The translations under genes and the position numbers were made by a program. 64,000 nt of DNA from Streptomyces sp. 1-11 (GTDB lineage: Bacteria > Actinomycetota > Actinomycetes > Streptomycetales > Streptomycetaceae). Positions 24,277 to 33,818 of the stretch are shown piece after piece (the stretch's first letter is position 1; each line of letters starts with the position of its first letter). The stretch spans positions 29,481 through 93,480 of the forward strand of contig NZ_BJTV01000023.1 in NCBI RefSeq assembly GCF_007176755.1, read 5' to 3'. The notes under the pieces were generated by a model that was not told the origin of the DNA, made no database searches, and was given only the letters and a program-made list of their open reading frames with translations.

Positions 24277-25455
24277 TCAGCGGCTCGCCGCGACCCGGAA
24301 GCGGATGCCCGCCCGCCGCAGCCGCTCGGTGAGCGCGTCGCCCATCGCCGCCGCGGTGGTGACCTGCCCCGCCGTCGGCGGGAGATCGTCGAAGGCCAGG
24401 CAGAGCGCCGACTCGGCGAACATCTTCGCCGTCTCGTCGTAGCCGGGGTCGCCGCCCGAGACCTCGGTGAACACGCGACGCCCGCCGCCTTCGCCAACGA
24501 AGCGCACCCGGAACCAGCTCCGCGCCCGCTTCTGCGCGCTCGGCCCGTCCCCGGGCCTGAGCCGGTCCGAGAGCCAGCGCCGGGCGGGCGGAAGCTGGGC
24601 GGCCGCCGCGACCGCCCCGACCGCGGCGGCCCCGCCCGCGGCCACCGGCAGGTGCCGGACCGCCGCGTAGTGCCGGTAGCGGAAGTCGGGCCCGTAGCGC
24701 TCCAGCGCCTTCGCCGAGCGGCGCACGATCTGCGGGTCTATGGTCGACAGCGGCAGCGCCCAGGCGCCCACCTCCCGGGCGAACCGCGGGGCGCCCGCCG
24801 GCGCCGACGCCCGGCGCCCCAGCAGCCGCGGCTCGTGCCGCCGGCGTTCCCGGGCCGCCGCCGCCATCTGCCGGCCGCGCGCGAACTGGTTCAGCGCGGA
24901 GGCCAGCGTTCCGCCGGAGAAGGCGGCGTCCGCCGTCACGAACCCGTCCACGGTCAGCGGCACCCCCTCCGGCAGGTGCCGGACCGTGAAGTGCACCCCC
25001 AGATCGTGCGGCACGGAGTCGAAACCGCAGGCGTGCACCAGACGGGCGCCGGTCTCCCGCGCGCGTGCGTCGTGCCGGACGTACATCAGGTCCACGAACT
25101 CGGGCTCACCGGTGAGGTCCAGGTAGTCGGTGCCGGCGTCCGCGCAGGCGGCGACCAGTTCCTCGCCGTACTCCAGATACGGTCCGACGGTCGAGGCCAC
25201 CACGCGCGCGTGCTCGGCGAGGGCCCGCACGGTGGCCGGTTCGCGCACGTCCGCACGGAGCGTGCCGACGCCGGAGCCCCCGGGCAGCCGCGCCCGCAGC
25301 CGCTCCAGCGCGAGTTCGTCACGGCCCGCGACCGCCCAGCGCAGGTCCGCGGGCGCATGCGCCGCGAGGTACTCCGCGGTGAGCGTGCCGACGAAGCCGG
25401 TGGCCCCGAAAAGCACGAGGTCGTAGGGACGTTCCGTCCGTTTTAGCCTGCTCAT
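24277..25455 (-). CDS. Saccharopine-dehydrogenase-like / trans-acting enoyl reductase family protein
   Basis: 392 residues. The N-terminal Rossmann fold has LVLFGATGFVGTLTAEYLA with the GxTGxxG nucleotide motif. Further conserved blocks are VASTVGPYLEYGEELVAAC, TDYLDLTGE, HACGFDSVPHDLGV and a glycine-rich hydrophobic stretch (about 285-305) that may touch the membrane. The family includes the mycobacterial trans-acting enoyl reductase of lipid synthesis, but most Streptomyces members are untested. It is a single gene, divergent from the fatty-acid catabolism genes at 25661. Confidence 0.82.
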   Translation of the reverse strand: MSRLKRTERPYDLVLFGATGFVGTLTAEYLAAHAPADLRWAVAGRDELALERLRARLPGGSGVGTLRADVREPATVRALAEHARVVASTVGPYLEYGEELVAACADAGTDYLDLTGEPEFVDLMYVRHDARARETGARLVHACGFDSVPHDLGVHFTVRHLPEGVPLTVDGFVTADAAFSGGTLASALNQFARGRQMAAAARERRRHEPRLLGRRASAPAGAPRFAREVGAWALPLSTIDPQIVRRSAKALERYGPDFRYRHYAAVRHLPVAAGGAAAVGAVAAAAQLPPARRWLSDRLRPGDGPSAQKRARSWFRVRFVGEGGGRRVFTEVSGGDPGYDETAKMFAESALCLAFDDLPPTAGQVTTAAAMGDALTERLRRAGIRFRVAASR

Positions 25456-25595
25456 GTCACCCCTTGCCTCCGCAGCCCGCGCCGCTGTTGGTGGCTGAGG
25501 CTAGCGTGAGTGGTGCGGAGCCGGTCGACCAGCCCGGCGACGACGGCTGCGGGCACTTGGCTAAGCGCTTGCTCGTTCGGGTCTTGTGCGGAGTG

Positions 25596-25644
25596 GAACG
25601 TGTTCTTAGCATCCTCGGTGTTACATCGGTTGTGTCACATGGGC
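25596..25644. promoter_or_regulatory. Two-part motif shared with the merR-permease gap
   Basis: GGAACGTGT (25595-25603) and GTGTCACATGGGC (25632-25644) precede the CoA-transferase gene. The merR-permease intergenic region has GAAACGTGT (31067-31075) and GTGTGACATGGGC (31100-31112) in the same order and similar spacing. A common regulator, perhaps the MerR protein at 30324, is a reasonable guess. Confidence 0.4.
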
Positions 25645-25660
25645 TTGGGGGCAGGACGGC

Positions 25661-26812
25661 ATGACGACGGCAGGGACGCCGGGCCACGGCCCGCTCTCGG
25701 GAGTGCGCGTGGTCGAACTGGCCGGCATCGGGCCGGGCCCGTTCGCCGCCATGCTCCTCGCCGACCTGGGCGCCGACGTGGTCCGGGTGGACCGCCCGGG
25801 CGGCCCGGGCCTCGGGATCGACCCGGCGCACGACGTGACCAACCGCAACAAGCGCTCGGTCGTCGTCGACCTCAAGGCGCCGGACGGCGCCGCGCGCGTG
25901 CTCGACCTCGCCGGGCGCGCCGACATCCTCCTGGAGGGCTACCGCCCCGGGGTCGCCGAGCGGCTCGGCGTCGGCCCCGCCGACTGCCACGCCCGCAACG
26001 CCCGGCTGGTCTACGGCCGCATGACCGGCTGGGGCCAGGACGGCCCGCTCGCCGACCGCGCCGGCCACGACGTGACGTACATCGCCCTCACCGGCACCCT
26101 CGGCATGATCGGCCGGGCCGACGGGCCGCCCGCCATCCCCGCCAATCTGCTCGGCGACTACGCGGGCGGCTCCCTCTACCTGGTCGTCGGCGTCCTGGCC
26201 GCCCTGCACCACGCGCGCGCCACCGGCACGGGCCAGGTCGTGGACGCGGCCATCGTGGACGGCGCCGCGCACCTGTCCGCGATGATCCACGGCATGCTGT
26301 CCGCCGGCGGCTGGCAGGACCGGCGCGGCGCCAACCTCCTGGACGGCGGCTGCCCGTACTACGGCACCTACGAGACCGCCGACGGCGGCCACATGGCGGT
26401 GGGCGCCCTGGAGACGCGGTTCTACGCGGAGTTCCTGCACCTGCTCGGCCTCGACCACCTCGCCGGGGCCCGCGACGACTGGACCCGCTGGGGCGAGCTG
26501 CGCGAGGAGGTCGCCGCCCGCTTCAGGTCCCGCACCCGGGACGAGTGGACGGCCCTCTTCGCGGGCTCGGACGCCTGCGTCGCCCCCGTGCTCTCCCTGC
26601 GCGAGGCCCCCCACCACCCGCACCTCGCCGCCCGCGGCACCTTCACCGACCACGGCGGCATCACCCAGCCGGCCCCCGCCCCCCGCTTCTCCGCGACCCC
26701 CACCACCGTCCGCACCGGTCCCGCCCGGCCCGGCGCGGACACCGGGACGGTGGCGCGGGACTGGGGCATACCTCACCTCGTGAACGACGGCCCCGGCCCG
26801 GACGGCGACTGA
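25661..26812 (+). CDS. CaiB/BaiF family III CoA-transferase (alpha-methylacyl-CoA racemase-like)
   Basis: 383 residues. The opening GVRVVELAGIGPGPFAAMLL and LGADVVRVDRPGG are diagnostic for the family. The catalytic region shows MTGWGQDGPLADRAGHDVTY, which in racemases carries the acid/base histidine, and NLLGDYAGGSLYLVVGVLAAL. AMACR enzymes epimerise 2-methylacyl-CoA so that branched chains can enter beta-oxidation. The downstream thiolase and FadB-like genes fit that role. CoA transfer to another acid is the alternative reading. Confidence 0.86.
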   Translation: MTTAGTPGHGPLSGVRVVELAGIGPGPFAAMLLADLGADVVRVDRPGGPGLGIDPAHDVTNRNKRSVVVDLKAPDGAARVLDLAGRADILLEGYRPGVAERLGVGPADCHARNARLVYGRMTGWGQDGPLADRAGHDVTYIALTGTLGMIGRADGPPAIPANLLGDYAGGSLYLVVGVLAALHHARATGTGQVVDAAIVDGAAHLSAMIHGMLSAGGWQDRRGANLLDGGCPYYGTYETADGGHMAVGALETRFYAEFLHLLGLDHLAGARDDWTRWGELREEVAARFRSRTRDEWTALFAGSDACVAPVLSLREAPHHPHLAARGTFTDHGGITQPAPAPRFSATPTTVRTGPARPGADTGTVARDWGIPHLVNDGPGPDGD

Positions 26813-26892
26813 CCCGCCACCGGACCGCCCGGCGAGACACCCCGCCCTCGGCGACCGACCCCGCTCGGCCCACCCTCCCGAAAGGCACACCA

Positions 26893-28107
<1,215 letters not shown>

Positions 28108-28148
28108 CCTCCCAGCGGACCCCCGAGACTTCAACGGAGACGACTGTC

Positions 28149-30329
28149 ATGACCGAGAGCACCACCATCCGCTGGGAACAGGACGACACCGGGGTCGTCA
28201 CCCTCGTCCTGGACGACCCGAACCAGTCCGCGAACACCATGAACCAGGCGTTCCGCGACTCCCTCGCCGCGATCACCGACCGGCTGGAGGCCGAGAAGGA
28301 CTCGATCCGCGGCATCGTCTTCACCTCGGCGAAGAAGACCTTCTTCGCCGGCGGCGACCTGCGCGACCTGATCCGGGTCACGCCCGAGACCGCCCAGGAC
28401 CTGTTCGACGGCGGCCTCGCCCTCAAGCGGAACCTGCGCCGCATCGAGACCCTCGGCAAGCCCGTCGTCGCCGCGATCAACGGCGCGGCCCTCGGCGGCG
28501 GCTTCGAACTCGCCCTCGCCTGCCACCACCGCGTCGCCCTGGACACCTCCGGCACGAAGATCGGCTGCCCCGAGGTCACCCTCGGCCTGCTCCCCGGCGG
28601 CGGCGGCGTCGTGCGCACCGTACGGCTGCTGGGCATCGCCGACGCGCTGCTGAAGGTGCTGCTGCAGGGGCAGCAGTACAACGCCCGCCGCGCCCAGGAG
28701 AACGGCCTGGTGCACGAGGTCGCCGCCACCCCCGAGGAGCTGCTCGCCAAGGCCCGCGCCTTCATCGACGCCAACCCCGAGTCGCGGCAGCCCTGGGACC
28801 GGCCCGGCTACCGGATCCCCGGCGGCACCCCCGCCAACCCGAAGTTCGCCGCCAACCTGCCCGCCTTCCCGGCCACCCTGCGCAAGCAGACGGGCGGCGC
28901 CCCCTATCCGGCCCCGCGCAACATCCTGGCCGCGGCCGTCGAGGGCTCCCAGGTCGACTTCGAGACCGCCCAGGTCATCGAGGCCCGCTACTTCGTGGAG
29001 CTGGCCGCCGGGCAGACCTCGAAGAACATGATCCAGGCGTTCTTCTTCGACCTCCAGGCCGTCAACTCCGGCGCCAACCGGCCCCAGGGCGTCGAGCCCC
29101 GCCAGGTCCGCAGGGTCGCCGTCCTCGGCGCGGGCATGATGGGCGCCGGCATCGCCTATTCGTGCGCCCGCGCGGGCATCGAGGTCGTCCTGAAGGACGT
29201 CTCTCTCGAGGCGGCCCTCAAGGGCAAGGGCTACTCCGAGAAGCTGTGCGCGAAGGCCGTCTCCCGGGGCCGTACCAGCCAGGAGAAGGCCGACGCGCTC
29301 CTCGCCCGCATCACCCCGAGCGCCGACGTCGCCGACCTCGCGGGCTGCGACGCGGTCATCGAGGCCGTCTTCGAGGACACCGCGCTCAAGCACAAGGTCT
29401 TCCAGGAGGTCGAGTCCGTCGTCGCGCCCGACGCGCTGCTGTGCTCCAACACCTCCACCCTGCCCATCACCGCGCTGGCCGAGGGCGTGCAGCGGCAGGA
29501 CGACTTCATCGGGCTGCACTTCTTCTCGCCCGTCGACAAGATGCCGCTGGTCGAGATCATCAAGGGCGAGCGCACCGGCGACGAGGCCCTCGCCCGGGCC
29601 TTCGACCTGGTCCGGCAGATCAACAAGACGCCGATCGTCGTCAACGACTCGCGCGGCTTCTTCACCTCCAGGGTGATCGGCCACTTCATCAACGAGGGCG
29701 TCGCCATGGTCGGCGAGGGAATCGAGCCCGCCTCCGTGGAGCAGGCCGCCGCCCAGGCCGGCTACCCGGCCAAGGTGCTCTCCCTCATGGACGAGCTGAC
29801 CCTCACCCTCCCGCGCAAGATCCGCAACGAGTCGAGGAAGGCCGTCGAGGAGGCGGGCGGCACCTGGACCGCGCACCCGGCGGAGGCGGTCATCGACCGC
29901 CTGGTCGACGAGTTCGGCCGCACCGGCCGCAGCGGCGGCGCCGGCTTCTACGACTACACCGAGGACGGCAGGCGGGCCGGGCTCTGGCCGGGCCTGCGCG
30001 AGCACTTCACCCGGCCCGGGCACGAGATCCCGTTCCGCGACATGAAGGAGCGGATGCTCTTCGCCGAGGCGCTCGACACCGTGCGGCTCCTGGAGGAGGG
30101 CGTGCTGACCTCGGTCGCCGACGCCAACATCGGCTCGATCCTCGGCATCGGCTTCCCCGGCTGGACCGGCGGCGTGCTCCAGTACGTCAACGGCTACGAG
30201 GGCGGCCTGCCCGGATTCGTCGCACGCGCGCGCGAGCTCGCCGAGCGCTACGGCGAGCGGTTCACCCCGCCCGCGCTGCTCGTCGACAAGGCAGAGAAGG
30301 GGGAGGCGTTCGGCGACCGGCGCTCATGA
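28149..30329 (+). CDS. fadB: Trifunctional-type FadB: enoyl-CoA hydratase / 3-hydroxyacyl-CoA dehydrogenase
   Basis: 726 residues. Residues about 1-200 are a crotonase domain with the oxyanion-hole segments AKKTFFAGGDLRDL and NGAALGGGFELALA and a glutamate in GLLPGGGGVVRT. Residues about 320-500 are the NAD-binding 3-hydroxyacyl-CoA dehydrogenase (VAVLGAGMMGAGIAYSCARA, LCSNTSTLPI, GLHFFSPVDKMPLVEI). C-terminal dehydrogenase domains follow, with GGAGFYDY. It does two beta-oxidation steps and feeds the thiolase encoded 41 bp upstream. Its stop directly abuts the stop of the convergent merR gene. Confidence 0.94.
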   Translation: MTESTTIRWEQDDTGVVTLVLDDPNQSANTMNQAFRDSLAAITDRLEAEKDSIRGIVFTSAKKTFFAGGDLRDLIRVTPETAQDLFDGGLALKRNLRRIETLGKPVVAAINGAALGGGFELALACHHRVALDTSGTKIGCPEVTLGLLPGGGGVVRTVRLLGIADALLKVLLQGQQYNARRAQENGLVHEVAATPEELLAKARAFIDANPESRQPWDRPGYRIPGGTPANPKFAANLPAFPATLRKQTGGAPYPAPRNILAAAVEGSQVDFETAQVIEARYFVELAAGQTSKNMIQAFFFDLQAVNSGANRPQGVEPRQVRRVAVLGAGMMGAGIAYSCARAGIEVVLKDVSLEAALKGKGYSEKLCAKAVSRGRTSQEKADALLARITPSADVADLAGCDAVIEAVFEDTALKHKVFQEVESVVAPDALLCSNTSTLPITALAEGVQRQDDFIGLHFFSPVDKMPLVEIIKGERTGDEALARAFDLVRQINKTPIVVNDSRGFFTSRVIGHFINEGVAMVGEGIEPASVEQAAAQAGYPAKVLSLMDELTLTLPRKIRNESRKAVEEAGGTWTAHPAEAVIDRLVDEFGRTGRSGGAGFYDYTEDGRRAGLWPGLREHFTRPGHEIPFRDMKERMLFAEALDTVRLLEEGVLTSVADANIGSILGIGFPGWTGGVLQYVNGYEGGLPGFVARARELAERYGERFTPPALLVDKAEKGEAFGDRRS

Positions 30330-31034
30330 CCCGGTGAGCCACTCGCTCAGCTCATCCCGCAGCGAGCGCTGGAACGTCGACAGCAGCGCCTGCACCACCA
30401 GCGGCTGCATGTGCGCCGACAGGGACCGCACGTCCCGGGCGTCGCGCTCCGCCACCTCGCCGCGGAAGAGCTGGGCCAGCTCCCGGGCCGCGGCGCGCGA
30501 GTGCTCCACGAGCACCTCGCGCGCCGCGAGGATCGCCTCCTGCGACAGCGGCACGTCGAGCAGCCGCACGCCGAGCCTGAGCAGCCCGGCGTCCACCCGG
30601 AAGGTGTCCCCGTCCTCCCGGCGGACGACGTCCATCGCGGCCAGCCGCTCCACGTCCTGCGAGGTGAGCGCCCGCCCCGCCCGCCGCTCGAGTTCCCGCC
30701 GCGACACCGTCTCCGGGGCTTCCGGCGCCCAGGACGCGACCACCGCGCGGTGGATGGCCAGGTCGTGCGGGCTCAGCTCCGGCGGCAGCCGGCGCAGGTA
30801 CCGCTCGATCGCCGCCAGGGTCATGCCCTGCCGCTGCAGCTCCTCGATCAGGGCCAGCCGCGCCTCGTGCACGGGGCCGTAGCGCCCCACCCGCCGCGGG
30901 CCTATCTCCGGCGGCGGGAGCAGCCCCCGGCTGCTGTAGAAGCGGACGGTGCGCACCGTGACGCCCGCCCGCGCGGCCAGCTCGTCGATGGTGAGGGCCG
31001 GCTCCCCGCCCCCGGTCGTGGCGTCCGTCATCAT
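30324..31034 (-). CDS. MerR-family transcriptional regulator
   Basis: 236 residues. The N-terminal winged helix reads LTIDELAARAGVTVRTVRFY, then SSRGLLPPPEIGPRRVGRYG. A helical linker (LALIEELQRQGMTLAAIERY) and a long C-terminal domain without metal-binding cysteines follow, so an organic ligand or partner is more likely than a metal. The place next to fadAB and the motif shared between its promoter gap and the CoA-transferase promoter suggest control of fatty-acid catabolism. GATACT sits 7 nt before ATG 31034, consistent with a leaderless mRNA. Confidence 0.85.
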   Translation of the reverse strand: MMTDATTGGGEPALTIDELAARAGVTVRTVRFYSSRGLLPPPEIGPRRVGRYGPVHEARLALIEELQRQGMTLAAIERYLRRLPPELSPHDLAIHRAVVASWAPEAPETVSRRELERRAGRALTSQDVERLAAMDVVRREDGDTFRVDAGLLRLGVRLLDVPLSQEAILAAREVLVEHSRAAARELAQLFRGEVAERDARDVRSLSAHMQPLVVQALLSTFQRSLRDELSEWLTGS

Positions 31035-31066
31035 GTGCAGCAGTATCGCTGTCTCACCAGTGGTGT

Positions 31067-31112
31067 GAAACGTGTGTCGAACATGTGAGAAGTGCCCCGG
31101 TGTGACATGGGC
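31067..31112. promoter_or_regulatory. Second copy of the shared two-part motif (merR-permease gap)
   Basis: GAAACGTGT (31067-31075) and GTGTGACATGGGC (31100-31112) lie between merR and the permease gene and match the pair at 25596-25644. They overlap the probable -35 region of merR, which would suit autoregulation. Confidence 0.4.
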
Positions 31113-31200
31113 CATCGCATACCCGGCTTCCCACCTGGGAAGCTGCTGCCTTGGTCTGTACCGCGACACCTGGGTGGTGCGGGCCAGGACCTGCACGTAC

Positions 31201-31221
31201 CCCGGGCCCATGAGGCCCGGG
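31201..31221 (+). promoter_or_regulatory. Perfect hairpin in the permease leader
   Basis: CCCGGGCC-CATGA-GGCCCGGG forms an 8-bp all-GC stem with a 5-nt loop, 23 nt before GTG 31245. It could be an attenuator, a terminator of leader transcription or a translation block. No leader peptide was recognised. Confidence 0.5.
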
Positions 31222-31244
31222 CGCACCAGGAAGTGGAACCACCC

Positions 31245-32711
31245 GTGAGCAAGGACGCCGTGGAATCGGCACAGGCCACCGCCCGCCCCCCGGTGGACCG
31301 GACCCCCGCGGACGCGGGCGACGCCGGCTACAGCAAGGACCTCAAGGCCCGCCACGTCAACATGATCGCCATCGGCGGCGCCATCGGCACCGGCCTCTTC
31401 CTGGGCGCCGGCGGCCGCCTGCACACCGCGGGCCCGGCGCTCGCCGTGGCCTACCTGGTCTGCGGCGTCTTCGCCTTCTTCGTCGTACGGGCCCTCGGCG
31501 AGCTGGTCCTCTACCGCCCGTCCTCCGGGTCCTTCGTGAGCTACGCGCGCGAGTTCCTCGGCGAGAAGGGCGCCTACGTCGCCGGCTGGATGTACTTCCT
31601 GAACTGGTCGACCACCGGCATCGCCGACATCACCGCGATCGCGCTGTACACGCACTACTGGAGCATGTTCACGGCCGTCCCGCAGTGGGTGCTGGCCCTG
31701 ATAGCCCTCGCGGTGGTGCTCGCGGTGAACCTGATCTCGGTGAAGATCTTCGGCGAGATGGAGTTCTGGTTCGCGATCATCAAGGTCGCGACCCTGGTGA
31801 GCTTCATGTTCATCGGCATCTTCCTGCTCGCCACCCAGCACGAGGTCGGCGGCGAGAAGCCGGGCCTGAGCGTCATCACCGACCACGGCGGCATCCTGCC
31901 GCAGGGCATGATGCCGGTCGTCCTGGTCATGCAGGGCGTGATCTTCGCGTACGCCGCCCTCGAGCTGGTCGGCGTCGCGGCCGGCGAGACCGCCGAGCCG
32001 GAGAAGGTCGTCCCGCGCGCGGTGAACTCGATCATGTGGCGCGTCGGCCTGTTCTACGTCGGCTCGGTCGTGCTGCTCGCTCTGCTGCTGCCCGGCTCGG
32101 TGTACTCCGCCGACCAGAGCCCGTTCGTCACGGTGCTGTCCAAGATCGGCGTCCCGGCGGCCGGCGACGTGATGAACCTGGTGGTGCTGACCGCCGCGAT
32201 GTCCTCGCTCAACTCCGGCCTGTACTCCACCGGCCGCATCCTGCGCTCGATGGCGACGGCCGGCTCGGCGCCGAAGTTCACCGCCCGCATGAACCGCAGC
32301 CAGGTCCCCTACGGCGGCATCCTGCTGACCTGCGCGGTCTGCGTGCTCGGCGTCGGCCTGAACTATCTGGTGCCCAGCCAGGCCTTCGAGATCGTGCTGA
32401 ACGTCGCCTCCCTCGGCATCATCAGCACCTGGGTGATCATCATGATCTGCCACCTCGTCTTCGTCCGCCGGGCCCGCGCCGGCCTGGTGGCCCGCCCGCA
32501 CTTCCAGCTCAAGTTCAGCCCGGTCACCGAGATCGCCACGATCGCCTTCCTGCTGGCCTGCCTCGGCATGATGTGGAACGACGCCGAGGTCGGCCGCAAG
32601 ACCCTCCTGCTCGTCCCCGTGGTCGCCGTCCTCCTGGTCGCCGGCTGGTTCGGCGTCCGCCGCCGCGTGGCCCGGAACGCCGAGCGGGAACTGACCGCGC
32701 CGGCGAAGTAG
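31245..32711 (+). CDS. Amino-acid permease, L-asparagine/GABA permease type (APC family)
   Basis: 488 residues with about 12 predicted membrane helices. The N-terminal GYSKDLKARHVNMIAIGGAI and GTGLFLGAGGRL match the L-asparagine permease (AnsP) branch of the APC superfamily. LGELVLYRPSSGSFVSYARE and YAALELVGVAAGETAEPEKV are also typical of the family. It is a proton-coupled importer in the cell membrane. GTG 31245 is chosen as the first start after the hairpin with an AGGAAG element upstream; the exact start is uncertain. The substrate could also be GABA or another amino acid. Confidence 0.85.
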   Translation: MSKDAVESAQATARPPVDRTPADAGDAGYSKDLKARHVNMIAIGGAIGTGLFLGAGGRLHTAGPALAVAYLVCGVFAFFVVRALGELVLYRPSSGSFVSYAREFLGEKGAYVAGWMYFLNWSTTGIADITAIALYTHYWSMFTAVPQWVLALIALAVVLAVNLISVKIFGEMEFWFAIIKVATLVSFMFIGIFLLATQHEVGGEKPGLSVITDHGGILPQGMMPVVLVMQGVIFAYAALELVGVAAGETAEPEKVVPRAVNSIMWRVGLFYVGSVVLLALLLPGSVYSADQSPFVTVLSKIGVPAAGDVMNLVVLTAAMSSLNSGLYSTGRILRSMATAGSAPKFTARMNRSQVPYGGILLTCAVCVLGVGLNYLVPSQAFEIVLNVASLGIISTWVIIMICHLVFVRRARAGLVARPHFQLKFSPVTEIATIAFLLACLGMMWNDAEVGRKTLLLVPVVAVLLVAGWFGVRRRVARNAERELTAPAK

Positions 32712-32840
32712 CGGGCGCATCCCCGGCGGGACGGGCGGGGACATGCCCTCCCGCCGGGAAGTGACCGAACCCGTCGTGTCCGTGCAAGCGCCCCGCATAA
32801 GCTGCGGTGCGACGGTGGACGACCACGGGGAGGGCGGGGC

Positions 32841-33758
32841 ATGGGCTCGCAGGGTGAAGCGGTGGACGTGCTGGTGCTGGGCGGGGCCGGCGTGGACACG
32901 ATCGTGTACGTCCCGGAGCTGCCGCTGCCCTACGCGGACAGCTACGGCATCGACTCCGGGATCCGCACCCGCGCCGGGCAGACCGGTGACTTCGTGGCGC
33001 TCGGGCTCGACGCGCTGGGCCTGCGCACCCACCACCTGGACCTGGTCGGCGACGATCCGGAGGGCGACCTCGTGCGCGCCCTGCACCGGGAGCGGGGCAT
33101 CGGCCTGACCGCGCTCCCCGGCCCCGCCGGGACCAAGCGGGCGGTCAACCTCGTCGGCCCCGACGGCCGGCGGCTGTCCCTGTACGACACCAGCCGCGCC
33201 CACCCCGGCGACCGCTTCCCCGAGGACACGCTGCGCGCACTCGCCGGGGCCAGCCGGCACGTCCACGTGACCATCACCCAGCCCTGCGCCGAGGCCCTGC
33301 CCGTGCTGGCCGCGACGGGCGTGCCGCTCTCCACCGACCTGCACGACTGGGACGGCGAGAACCCCTACCACGAGCCGTTCGCGCTGGCGGCGGACGTGGT
33401 GTTCCTCTCGGCCGCCGCGCTGTCCGACCCCGAGCGGACCGTGCGCCGCATCGCCGAGCGGGGCCGGGCCGAGGTCGTCGTCGCCACCGCCGGGGCCGAG
33501 GGCGCCTACCTGCTGGCCGACGGCGAGCTGACCCGTATACCGGCGGTGGCCCCGCCCGCTCCGGTGGTCGACTCCAACGGCGCGGGCGACGCCTTCGCCG
33601 CCGCGTTCCTCTACGGCCGGCTCGCCGGCGAGCCGCCCCTGCGGTGCGCCCGCTACGGGGCGGTCGCCGGCGCCCACGCCTGCACGGTCCCGGCCACCCG
33701 CGCCGAGCCGATGAGCCGCGAGGCGCTGGTCGAGCGGATGGCCGCCGTCCCCGCGTGA
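32841..33758 (+). CDS. PfkB-family carbohydrate kinase
   Basis: 305 residues of the ribokinase fold. The N-terminal VLVLGGAGVDTIVYVPELPL and RTRAGQTGDFVALGLDALGL bind substrate. The PfkB signature VVDSNGAGDAFAAAFLYGRL carries the catalytic Asp and anion hole (GAGD). It should phosphorylate a sugar or nucleoside with ATP, but the substrate cannot be read from sequence. A GGGGAGGG ribosome-binding site precedes the ATG. It is alone and convergent with the M1 peptidase gene, separated by a G-rich repeat. Confidence 0.87.
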   Translation: MGSQGEAVDVLVLGGAGVDTIVYVPELPLPYADSYGIDSGIRTRAGQTGDFVALGLDALGLRTHHLDLVGDDPEGDLVRALHRERGIGLTALPGPAGTKRAVNLVGPDGRRLSLYDTSRAHPGDRFPEDTLRALAGASRHVHVTITQPCAEALPVLAATGVPLSTDLHDWDGENPYHEPFALAADVVFLSAAALSDPERTVRRIAERGRAEVVVATAGAEGAYLLADGELTRIPAVAPPAPVVDSNGAGDAFAAAFLYGRLAGEPPLRCARYGAVAGAHACTVPATRAEPMSREALVERMAAVPA

Positions 33759-33761
33759 GCC

Positions 33762-33818
33762 GTGCGGGGCCTGCGGGGCGTGTGGGGCCTGCGGGGCGTG
33801 GGCGGGGCGTGCGGGGCG
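33762..33818 (+). repeat. G-rich tandem repeat between convergent genes
   Basis: Six units of about 9-11 nt (GTGCGGGGC, CTGCGGGGC and variants) give six GGGG runs spaced 5-7 nt on the plus strand, enough for a G-quadruplex. It lies between the stop codons of the kinase and the M1 peptidase and could act in termination. Confidence 0.6.

Noticed and set aside
28131..30023. 630-codon antisense frame opposite fadB
   Set aside because: High-GC mirror of a gene with G/C third positions; low-complexity Gly/Asp/Val composition and no recognisable domain.
30324..33677. 1117-codon minus-strand frame across the permease and kinase
   Set aside because: Only its C-terminal part (the MerR protein) is real; the rest is the mirror of the permease and kinase genes.
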